The notes below the pieces were generated by a model. That model did no database searches, was not told the origin of the DNA, and saw only the letters and a program-made list of their open reading frames with translations. A program made the position numbers and the translations under genes. This document shows, in pieces, positions 6,749 to 13,547 of a stretch of 29,296 bases of DNA (positions are counted from its first letter, which is position 1; every line of letters starts with the position of its first letter). This stretch comes from Sandaracinaceae bacterium. Its GTDB lineage: Bacteria; Myxococcota_A; Polyangia; Polyangiales; Houyiibacteriaceae. The stretch lies in contig JAAZAH010000366.1 of assembly GCA_012514415.1 (NCBI GenBank), positions 1-29,296 on the forward strand, given 5' to 3'.

Positions 6749-8875
6749 TCACTCGAACGAAGCGCGCGCGCTCTCATCGGCGAGCTCCCTCAGGCGGCGC
6801 TCGACAGTGCGCGGCCAGCGCTCGTAATCGTCGTCGTCGTCGTCATCATCATCATCGTCGTCATCATCATCGTCGTCAAGATCGCCTTTGGTGTAAAGCA
6901 CATCGACGAGACCCTCGACGGCGCCATAGAGCGTCGGTCCCGCGCTCAGGTTTTCGCGAGCCGCTTCGCCAATCGCAGCTTCGAGGACCCGAATGAGCCG
7001 GAGCCGGACGAATGCGAGGACCTCGCGCTTTCGTCCGAGCGCGTCCTGCGGATCGAGAAAGATCAAACGCGCGTCCCGGCGTCTCAAGCCCCGCGCGCTG
7101 GCGACGTCAAGGGCGGCGCGCTGTGCCGACTGCCCCGAGACAATCAGGAGCTCGGCACCACGATCGAAGAGTCCATCCACCAGCTCGCGATCGTTTCCCT
7201 CATCGCTGTGACTGAGCTCGACTGAATGAGGCTCCATCCCGCGAAAACGGAGCCCTTCGATGCAGCCGTCAACGAGGAGCTCGTCGCCGGGACCGCTCAC
7301 AATCGCGATCTCCGAACGCGCCTCCTCCGCGGCCAAGACGCCAGCGAGGAAGCCGCCCGAGTGGTCCGGCGGGATGGCGAGATGGACGTTCTCACACTCG
7401 ATCGGCGCGCCGAGATGGATGCCCTGCCACCCCGGCGGAAGACATCCCGCACGCTCGAGTGCCTCGCCTTGACGCGGGCCGAGCGTGAGAAGCAGCCGCG
7501 GGATTCGCGCCTGGCGCTCGCCGCTCTCCCCAACATCGGGCGATAAAGGCTCCCCTTCGCTGTCGGCCTCAACAAACCAACGCGCGAGCGTTGCCGCAAA
7601 ATCCTCGTCTTCGGTCGCGGCGCCGCGGCGGTGAATCCTGAGCGAGGGGTGAGGGCGCGCGAGGAAACGCTCCACTTGAGAGGCTCGGACCGGCTCGGCC
7701 TCGGCCTCCGTGAAATAGACCGCAATCGGAGTGCGATCGACGGATGAGACGCACGCGCTCAAAAAGATCACAAGCGCCGCGGCGAGCCCTGAACGCCCCC
7801 ATTTTCGAGTTCGCCAGCGCCTTCGCTGAAAGAAGAAAACGCTGAACCAAAAGAGAGCGCAATCCATCGCTGACAGGGGTGCAACATCGAGCGTGGAGCA
7901 TCCAAGCGGTGGAGCGGTCGGCTCTTGGAGCGCGAGCTCCATCCAAGGCGAACCACAGAAGCGGTTGACGAGCGTGCATCGGGCGGCGCGTTCATCGAGC
8001 GAGAGCCAGCGTGAGGCAAAGGTGCGAACGATGGAAGGACTCAAACGCTCGGGTGAAGCCCCCGTCAGACCGAGGAGCTCGACCGAAGCTTCGATCGCCG
8101 CGCTCGTCCGTTCAGCGTTCTCAAGATCGCAGCGATCGGCTGCGTCCGAATGCGCGATGCCATCACGCGAAGCGCGGAGCGTGCCCGAGACCGCCTCGGC
8201 GTAATTGGTGACGTGAAGGATGGACTGAAGATCGGGCGTCCGGATCGTGTGGGAGAAGGAGTCCTGAAGTACGTGAAGCGCGCGACCGAGATGATATGCG
8301 GGCGCCCAAGCCTCGAGCTCGACGCGTCCATAATGATCGAGGACGAACGGCACGAAGATGCGAGTCTCCTCTTCGTCGGCCGCTGCCGAGGCGTCTTCGA
8401 TCGCCGCGATGAAGGCGCGGCGACAGCCGAGTACGGCCGACGCGTTTCCCTCGGCGCCGTCTTCTTCGGGAGAGCGAAGGCAGTGCTCGTGCTGCCCTTC
8501 GGGGCTGACATGAAGAAGGCGAACGGTCTCGAGGTTTGAAAAGGAGTGTCCATCCGTATCGGGCGCCCGCACACCGGCGAGGAGGCTGAAGAAATAGAAA
8601 CGCTCACGCGTATCGTGGAGACTCACGCCGAGATCGCGGGTGATCCAATCGACAACCCCCTCCCATTTCGATGTTCGCGGCTCGGGAATCGCCTCGAGAT
8701 CGATGGCGTCCACCGCTTGGAAGAACGCCGCCAACGTCATCACTTCGTGGCAAGCATGCGTGAACGCCGTCCGCACGGTAAAGGCCGAAGCCGGAGACGG
8801 CCGCCCTGAAAAACAGTAGAGGAGCGAAAAGAGGAGCGCGAAAAGGAGCGCTTGAACCCGAGAGCGTCGGCTCAT
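6749..8875 (-). CDS. Fusion: zinc phospholipase C-like domain, membrane hairpin with lipobox, BMP-like domain, poly-Asp
   Basis: A 708-residue exported protein with a composite plan. Residues 1-31 are a signal peptide (SRRSR, then a hydrophobic run ending in SPASA). Residues about 38-310 resemble the zinc-dependent phospholipase C/HET-C type domain: THACHEVM near 39, LGRALHVLQDSFSHT at 196-210 giving HxxxDxxxH, and a later AHSDAADRCDLEN. Residues 336-349 are hydrophobic, 351-361 are very basic (RRRWRTRKWGR), and 362-375 are hydrophobic, ending LSAC, a lipobox. Residues about 380-660 resemble a BMP/PnrA periplasmic-binding domain (GGFLAGVLAA, IAIVSGPGD, LLIVSGQSA). Residues 667-683 are 17 Asp. 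There is no stop, and no usable start, at the junction. The gene overlaps the upstream barrel gene by four bases, so the two are co-translated. The function is inferred; the domain calls are moderately sure. Confidence 0.72.
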   Translation of the reverse strand: MSRRSRVQALLFALLFSLLYCFSGRPSPASAFTVRTAFTHACHEVMTLAAFFQAVDAIDLEAIPEPRTSKWEGVVDWITRDLGVSLHDTRERFYFFSLLAGVRAPDTDGHSFSNLETVRLLHVSPEGQHEHCLRSPEEDGAEGNASAVLGCRRAFIAAIEDASAAADEEETRIFVPFVLDHYGRVELEAWAPAYHLGRALHVLQDSFSHTIRTPDLQSILHVTNYAEAVSGTLRASRDGIAHSDAADRCDLENAERTSAAIEASVELLGLTGASPERLSPSIVRTFASRWLSLDERAARCTLVNRFCGSPWMELALQEPTAPPLGCSTLDVAPLSAMDCALFWFSVFFFQRRRWRTRKWGRSGLAAALVIFLSACVSSVDRTPIAVYFTEAEAEPVRASQVERFLARPHPSLRIHRRGAATEDEDFAATLARWFVEADSEGEPLSPDVGESGERQARIPRLLLTLGPRQGEALERAGCLPPGWQGIHLGAPIECENVHLAIPPDHSGGFLAGVLAAEEARSEIAIVSGPGDELLVDGCIEGLRFRGMEPHSVELSHSDEGNDRELVDGLFDRGAELLIVSGQSAQRAALDVASARGLRRRDARLIFLDPQDALGRKREVLAFVRLRLIRVLEAAIGEAARENLSAGPTLYGAVEGLVDVLYTKGDLDDDDDDDDDDDDDDDDDYERWPRTVERRLRELADESARASFE
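6827..6877 (-). repeat. GAY triplet repeat coding 17 consecutive Asp
   Basis: Seventeen in-frame GAC/GAT codons in mixed blocks near the 3' end of the fusion gene. The mixture of GAC and GAT shows it is not a recent pure slippage tract, although unit gain or loss would stay in frame. Confidence 0.95.
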
Positions 8876-9585
8876 CTCCTCCTCCCGAATTCGAGCTGAA
8901 CCACGCTGCGATAGCTCACTCGAACGAGCGGAATCTGACGAAGAACGGGCGCGACGAGAGCGAGAGTGAACGGCTCGAGCGCAAGGCTGAGATGCTTGAA
9001 ATGAAAAAGAACGCCGAGCGGCCGCGCTTCGGCGTAGAGGCCGACCGATCCTGCATCGTCCAATCCCGTATTGAAGAGGAGAAAGCTCGGCCCAAGCATG
9101 AGCGAGGTGCGCACGCGATCGCTTAGGCCAAGGCGCGAGGCGACCAGCGCCGCCGAGATCGCGCCCGGATCCACTTCGTGCCCAAGTTCAAAGCGCGTCC
9201 AGACATCGTGCTCGACCCGTACGCCGAGCACCCAACTTCGCTTCCAGCGGTATTGCGCCGTAAGCGCATAACCGAATCCGCTCGCGAGGAGCGCCCGATC
9301 GGCCACGTCCGAGACATAGAACTCTGCGCCAAAGAGATAGCCTCGCGGAGCGGCGGACACGAGACGCTTCGCTCGCTCGCGCCCGCGCTCCTCATCGCCC
9401 TCCGGTTCCGATTCTAGCGCTTCATCACGCGATGCATCGCGCTTGGTAGCGCCGACCGCGTCATCGTCGCTCGTCGTGTCGCTAGCATCCGCAAAGGCCG
9501 TGGGAGCGGCGAGTCCGAAGAGGATAAGGAGCAGAACGCATGGAGCCCAAAGGCCCGTCCACGTACTGCAGGGGAGGGAGACCAC
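8872..9585 (-). CDS. Exported outer-membrane beta-barrel-like protein
   Basis: A 237-residue protein that I do not recognise by family. It has a hydrophobic leader ending TAFADA, then an acidic low-complexity stretch of about 40 residues (SDDDAV, EGDEERGRER). The rest is a run of alternating polar/aromatic strands (LFGAEFYVSD, ALTAQYRWKRSW, SLMLGPSFLLF, VSYRSVVQLEFGRRR), as in small outer-membrane barrels. The last strand ends close to the C-terminus, also typical. GTG 9585 is the only canonical start before the leader. It has no ribosome site and abuts the palindrome at 9586, and the leader has no basic residue at its front, so the start is doubtful. The gene overlaps the next one (ATGA), implying translational coupling. 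Confidence 0.6.
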   Translation of the reverse strand: MVSLPCSTWTGLWAPCVLLLILFGLAAPTAFADASDTTSDDDAVGATKRDASRDEALESEPEGDEERGRERAKRLVSAAPRGYLFGAEFYVSDVADRALLASGFGYALTAQYRWKRSWVLGVRVEHDVWTRFELGHEVDPGAISAALVASRLGLSDRVRTSLMLGPSFLLFNTGLDDAGSVGLYAEARPLGVLFHFKHLSLALEPFTLALVAPVLRQIPLVRVSYRSVVQLEFGRRR

Positions 9586-9605
9586 AAGTAAGTGCTCACT
9601 TACTT
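9586..9605. promoter_or_regulatory. 20-bp perfect palindrome between divergent genes, candidate operator
   Basis: AAGTAAGTG-CT-CACTTACTT has perfect 9-bp arms with a 2-base centre. It lies directly against the barrel gene start on one side and 28 bases before the PAP2 ATG on the other. This length and symmetry are typical of TetR-family operators. No regulator gene is adjacent, so the protein that binds it is unknown. Confidence 0.5.
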
Positions 9606-9633
9606 AAGTTTGACGTACGAGTCAAGGCTCGTT

Positions 9634-10314
9634 ATGGATGGGTTGAGCATGCCCCGGCCGATGCCTCTTGCGACTCAGATCGCCCGCATCCCGCTCGCGC
9701 TCTCTTTGAGCTTCGCGCTTCTCGCTTTTTTGATCCATGGCGCGCCTCCGGGTGAGTTCGATCGTTCGATCTCGCGCGCGCTCCAGCGTTATGACGCCCT
9801 CGAGCTACCGATGCGCATCGTCTCGCTCCCGGCGGATGGCTTTATTCCGCACCTGCTTGCCGTCATCAGCGTGCTCGGGTTCTTGATGCTGGGTTGGCGA
9901 AGGGATGCGCTCCTTCTTGCGTCGACCACTGCGGGCTCGGCCATCATCAACGGCGCGCTCAAGCTTTGGATCGAGCGGCCAAGACCCACGGCTTCCGAGG
10001 TCCGATTGCGCGGACTCTTTGAGGGCTTCTCCTTTCCATCGGGGCATGTGGCTTTCTTCGTTTGCTACTTCGGTGTCCTCGCCCTCATCGCCTCACACCG
10101 AGTCGTCAACCTGCGAGTCCGCGGCGTCGCCATCACGCTCTGCCTCATCCCCATCGCGCTCATCCCCTTCTCGCGCGTCTACCTCGGGGCGCATTGGCCA
10201 AGCGATACGATCGGATCGCTCCTTTGGTCCACCGCCTTCGTCGCGGTCGCTTGGCGGGTCTACCACCGGAACCCGCCGCGCTCTCCAAATCGAGCGCCGC
10301 CGCCCTCGAGCTGA
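9634..10314 (+). CDS. PAP2-family membrane phosphatase
   Basis: Integral membrane phosphatase of the type-2 phosphatidic acid phosphatase family, which removes phosphate from lipid phosphates such as phosphatidate, PG-phosphate or undecaprenyl pyrophosphate. All three catalytic motifs are present: KLWIERPRP (K-x6-RP), FPSGH (PSGH, with the acid/base His) and SRVYLGAHWPSD (SR-x5-H-x3-D, with the nucleophilic His). About six hydrophobic helices surround them. The ATG at 9634, with AAGG at 9624-9627, is preferred. An upstream GTG at 9592 lies inside the palindrome, and ATGs at 9649 and 9658 are alternatives. This gives 226 residues, normal for the family. It is divergent from the barrel/PLC-fusion pair, so both sides could be co-regulated. 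The exact lipid substrate cannot be told from sequence. Confidence 0.9.
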   Translation: MDGLSMPRPMPLATQIARIPLALSLSFALLAFLIHGAPPGEFDRSISRALQRYDALELPMRIVSLPADGFIPHLLAVISVLGFLMLGWRRDALLLASTTAGSAIINGALKLWIERPRPTASEVRLRGLFEGFSFPSGHVAFFVCYFGVLALIASHRVVNLRVRGVAITLCLIPIALIPFSRVYLGAHWPSDTIGSLLWSTAFVAVAWRVYHRNPPRSPNRAPPPSS

Positions 10315-10352
10315 GGTGACGTGATTTCACCGGCCTGCTAGAAGACGAAAAG

Positions 10353-11435
10353 ATGTCCCGCGAACCACTCCTTTTCGAACGCTTTCCGAGGCTCGGGGCG
10401 CTGCCCCATCGCCCGCTCGTCGATCGCCCGACACCGGTCGAAGAGATGCCGCGCCTTAGCGCCATGACGGGCGCTGAGATCTACGTCAAAAGAGACGATC
10501 TCAGCTCCAAAGCTTATGGAGGCAATAAAACGCGGAAGCTTGAATGGCTCCTCGGCGAGGCGGGCGCTGCGGGTGCAGACATCCTGCTCACGGCAGGCGC
10601 CTATGGCTCGAATCATGTCCTCGCCACCTCCATCCATGGGATGGCCGAGGGCTTTGGCGTGCACGCCCTTCTCACTCCCCAGCCGATCACGCGCCATGTC
10701 GAGGAGAACCTTCGCGCGGATCTTGCGGCCGGAGCGACCCTTGAGCGCATCCCGTCGGCCGCGCTCTTCCCCGCGGCGCTCGCCCTCTACGAAAAAAAGC
10801 TGCGGCGCGATGGCTTCCGGCCTTATCGAATTCCACATGGCGGCTCATCGCCCGTCGGTGTGCTCGGTTATGTCGAAGCGGGTCTTGAGCTCGGCCTCCA
10901 GATCGAGTGCGGTGAGATCCCCGAGCCCGATCGCATCTTCGTCGCCTTTGGAAGCGGTGGGACGGCCGCTGGGCTGGCGCTTGGGCTTGGCGCGCTCGGG
11001 ATCGTGACGCCGATCGAGGCGGTTCGTGTCACCCCCCGCGTGGTCGCCAACACGAAGACGATCTCCACGCTGATTCGGAAGACCGCCCGACTCCTCCGCG
11101 CGGCCGATCCCGCCTTCCCCGATCTCGGACGCGCCGCCGCCACCCGTGTGCACGTCAATGACGGTGAATTCGGCGATGGATACGGGACAAGAAGCGAGGC
11201 GGCGGAGCGGGCACGAGAGCTCGCCTATGCGGACGGCATCCGGACGGAAGGAACGTATACGGCGCGCGCCCTCGCGGCGCTCATCAAAAGGGCCGAGAGT
11301 CGGATGGAGCGACGTCTCCTCTTCATCTCCACGCTCAATAGTCGCGATCTCAGCCATCTCTTGGTCAAGGTGCCGGTCGCTCCGGCGATCTTTACTGAGC
11401 CTCCTCGATCGCTCTTTCAGCGTCTTCGAGGCTGA
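10353..11435 (+). CDS. PLP enzyme of the D-cysteine desulfhydrase / ACC deaminase family
   Basis: Fold-type II pyridoxal-phosphate enzyme (360 residues). It starts with the family pattern FPRLGALPHRPLVDRPTPVEEM, broken here across residues 10-32, then YVKRDDLSSKAYGGNKTRKLEW, whose NK lysine forms the Schiff base with PLP. SGGTAAGLALGL is the phosphate-binding loop. Members release sulfide, pyruvate and ammonia from D-cysteine, or open ACC to 2-oxobutyrate. The family cannot be split reliably by eye, so I call it only at this level. ATG 10353 lacks a strong ribosome site (GAAGAC upstream). Its last 44 bases overlap the 3' end of recX on the opposite strand. Confidence 0.85.
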   Translation: MSREPLLFERFPRLGALPHRPLVDRPTPVEEMPRLSAMTGAEIYVKRDDLSSKAYGGNKTRKLEWLLGEAGAAGADILLTAGAYGSNHVLATSIHGMAEGFGVHALLTPQPITRHVEENLRADLAAGATLERIPSAALFPAALALYEKKLRRDGFRPYRIPHGGSSPVGVLGYVEAGLELGLQIECGEIPEPDRIFVAFGSGGTAAGLALGLGALGIVTPIEAVRVTPRVVANTKTISTLIRKTARLLRAADPAFPDLGRAAATRVHVNDGEFGDGYGTRSEAAERARELAYADGIRTEGTYTARALAALIKRAESRMERRLLFISTLNSRDLSHLLVKVPVAPAIFTEPPRSLFQRLRG

Positions 11436-11916
11436 GCTCGAGGACCTCACGCGCGATCCCATAGGAGAACCCTGCGCGGCCAAGGGCGCCAAGCTCTTTT
11501 TCAAAGGCCCTCTCGCGCCTCCGGAAGGGGCCGAGGCGGCGCGCGCGGATGAAAATGAGGGCGCTCAATCGCTCATCGTCGGCAGTCGATCGTCGGAGGA
11601 GCTCTTCGACGAGAGAGCGAGCCACGCCTTTTTCGAAAAGATCCCGTTCGATGGCTCGTCGGCTCTTACCCTTCGCGCGAAGACTCTGGATGCGCCGCTC
11701 GGCATATTCGCGATCGTTGATGATGCCTAGTGCTTCAACTCGATCGAGGACGCGTTCGAGCGCCTCTTCGCGTTCGTGTTTTGGAAGCTCTTCGAATCGC
11801 TTTTGGAGGTAGCGCGAAAGCCTCGCCCGCGTCGCTGAGTAGCGGCCGAGATAAAAAAGCGCCCGCTCCAGCATCGCCTCGAACGCGTCCTCAGTCGCTT
11901 CTTTCGTCGATCTCAT
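11392..11916 (-). CDS. recX: Regulatory protein RecX
   Basis: RecX binds RecA filaments and modulates strand exchange. The 174-residue protein is a chain of three-helix repeats: LGRYSATRARLSRYLQKR, then the family-typical LGIINDREYAERRIQSLRAKGKSRRAIERDL spanning about residues 69-99, then a third repeat ending near the C-terminus. Length is within the usual 150-260. The ATG at 11916 is preferred over an in-frame TTG at 11925; ribosome sites are weak for both. recX commonly follows recA, but no recA is present here, so it is transcribed alone from the gap upstream of HMG-CoA reductase. It converges on the PLP enzyme gene with overlapping ends, which is unusual and would make antisense transcript pairing likely. 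Confidence 0.9.
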   Translation of the reverse strand: MRSTKEATEDAFEAMLERALFYLGRYSATRARLSRYLQKRFEELPKHEREEALERVLDRVEALGIINDREYAERRIQSLRAKGKSRRAIERDLFEKGVARSLVEELLRRSTADDERLSALIFIRARRLGPFRRRERAFEKELGALGRAGFSYGIAREVLELSLEDAERAIEEAQ

Positions 11917-12172
11917 ATCTTTCAACCATTTGGAATATTTTCAGGGCACGCACCGCGGTTCGCATTGTCGACAAATTTGCGCATCGTTTTGCGCCGTTCT
12001 TCTTCGCGTATGGCGCGCTGGGCCCGCGCGCCATTTCAAGCATTGGACAGTTGTCCGTTTATTAGCGCTGGCGTTCCTCGCGTCCGTGCTTCAGCCTCTA
12101 AACGGGAGGGAATGCCCTTGAAATCGAAGTGGGCTCGCCCCCAGAACGCACGCTGATTCGGATGCTCTCCTC
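11917..12172. other. Divergent intergenic region recX / mvaA with hairpins and a mini-ORF
   Basis: 256 bases without a recognised gene. It holds a palindrome TTGTCGACAA (11965-11974), a strong hairpin TGGCGCGC/GCGCGCCA around a 7-base loop (12011-12033), a GGACA-GT-TGTCC inverted repeat (12045-12056), and a 14-codon ORF (12112-12156) behind GGGAGGG. The ORF stops 16 bases before the mvaA start. The hairpin has no T-run, so it is not a classic terminator. The region must contain promoters for both flanking genes, but I see no convincing -35/-10 pair. Confidence 0.5.
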
Positions 12173-13444
12173 ATGACTTCACGCATCAAGGGTTTTTACA
12201 CGCTTCCTTTAGCGGAGCGAAAGAAGATCGCTGCCGAGAGGCTGGGTGTGAGCGTCGACGAGCTCGAGCGCGCATTCGAGAGTGGCGGGCTCAGCATCGA
12301 TCGCGCCGAACACGCCATTGAAAATGTCATCGGTCTCTACGCCCTTCCCTTCGCGCTCGGGTTGAACTTCCGCATCAACGGTCGCGATCGACTGATCCCG
12401 ATGGTCGTTGAAGAGCCCTCGGTCGTCGCGGCCGCCTCGAACGCAGCCCGCATCGTTCGCGAGGGTGGCGGGTTTGAGGCCGAGGTGGATAATGGACTGA
12501 TGATCGCTCAGGTCGAGCTCCGCGAGGTTCAGGATTTCGACAGGGCTCGGGAGGCGATTGAGGCCGAGCGTGAGTCCCTCTTCGCGCTCGCCAACGCTTC
12601 GATCCCCAATATCATTCGGCGGGGCGGTGGAATCCGCGATCTCGAGATTCGCGATCTCGGAGAGGGGATCGTCGTCGTACATCTTCTCGTCGATACGCTC
12701 GATGCGATGGGCGCCAATATCGTTAACACGATGGCCGAGGCGGTCTCGCACGATCTCGCACGCATCGCCGGCGGAAAAGTCGGCCTTCGCATTCTCTCAA
12801 ACCTCGCCGATCGAAAGCTCGTCCGAGTCCGCGCGCGCATCCCGGTCGATGCGCTCGCCATCAAGGGCTATACGGGCGCCGAGGTCCGCGATGCGATCGC
12901 TCTCGCCTCGCGACTTGCCGAGCGCGATCCCTACCGCGCAGTGACACATAATAAAGGCATCATGAACGGGGTGGATGCCGTGATCCTCGCGACGGGCAAC
13001 GATTTTCGCGCCGTCGAAGCCGGAGCGCACGGTTACGCGGCCCGAGACGGAGCGTATAGGCCTCTGGCGACCTTCCGCGTGGACGAAGACGGAGCGCTCG
13101 TCGGGGCGCTCGAAATGCCCATGGCGGTTGGCATCGTCGGCGGGATGATCCGCATCCACGAGGCGGCTCGACTCGCCCTCGAGCTCAGCGAAGTGGGCTC
13201 GGCGAAAGATCTCGCCATGCTCGCCGGAGCAGCGGGCCTCGCTTCGAACCTCGCCGCGCTCCGCGCACTCGCAACCGTCGGCATCCAAAAGGGACACATG
13301 GGCCTTCACGCGCGGCAAGTCGCCATTGCCGCGGGAGCCCGAGGCGAGGAGGTCGAAGCCGTCGCGCTCGCCATCCATCAGCGCGCCTCCATCACACTCG
13401 ACGATGCGCGTGAGGCGCTAAGCGCGCTCCGCACTCAGCGATGA
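12173..13444 (+). CDS. mvaA: Hydroxymethylglutaryl-CoA reductase, class II
   Basis: Interconverts HMG-CoA and mevalonate. The 423-residue soluble protein is close in length to the Pseudomonas mevalonii enzyme (428). Catalytic residues are all visible by alignment to motifs: Glu81 in VVEEPSVV, Lys261 in THNKGIMNG, Asp277 in TGNDFRAVEAGAHG, His375 in KGHMGLHAR. ENVIG and DAMGANIVNTMAEA are also intact. There is no membrane anchor, as expected for class II. The role may be biosynthetic (mevalonate route to isoprenoids) or degradative. No mevalonate kinase or HMG-CoA lyase is adjacent to decide. ATG 12173 is clear from the family N-terminus but has no Shine-Dalgarno, so coupling to the short upstream ORF or leaderless initiation is possible. 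Confidence 0.95.
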   Translation: MTSRIKGFYTLPLAERKKIAAERLGVSVDELERAFESGGLSIDRAEHAIENVIGLYALPFALGLNFRINGRDRLIPMVVEEPSVVAAASNAARIVREGGGFEAEVDNGLMIAQVELREVQDFDRAREAIEAERESLFALANASIPNIIRRGGGIRDLEIRDLGEGIVVVHLLVDTLDAMGANIVNTMAEAVSHDLARIAGGKVGLRILSNLADRKLVRVRARIPVDALAIKGYTGAEVRDAIALASRLAERDPYRAVTHNKGIMNGVDAVILATGNDFRAVEAGAHGYAARDGAYRPLATFRVDEDGALVGALEMPMAVGIVGGMIRIHEAARLALELSEVGSAKDLAMLAGAAGLASNLAALRALATVGIQKGHMGLHARQVAIAAGARGEEVEAVALAIHQRASITLDDAREALSALRTQR

Positions 13445-13494
13445 TCCCATCACCAACGTGCGCAATTGGGGGTGACAGCTCGTCCGAAAGCGGA

Positions 13495-13508
13495 TAGAAC
13501 ACGTTCTA
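13495..13508. promoter_or_regulatory. KstR-type palindrome upstream of the GMC oxidoreductase gene
   Basis: TAGAAC-AC-GTTCTA is a perfect 6-bp inverted repeat 39 bases before the ATG. It fits the pattern TnnAACnnGTTnnA, known for the TetR-family regulator KstR of actinobacterial sterol catabolism. It also shares TnGAACAnGTTCnA with the site at 25509. The identity of the binding protein is unknown. Confidence 0.45.
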
Positions 13509-13547
13509 AATTCTCGGCCCTCTACTTCCGCATGGGAGACGAAACGC

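Noticed and set aside
6827..6877. Triplet repeat considered as a CRISPR-like or noncoding repeat
   Set aside because: It is an in-frame poly-Asp tract with no spacers; the coding explanation is complete.
10315..10331. GGTGA-N7-TCACC between PAP2 and the PLP enzyme gene as an operator
   Set aside because: Only 5-bp arms, not conserved with any other site in the window, and it overlaps the PAP2 stop region. Too short to support.
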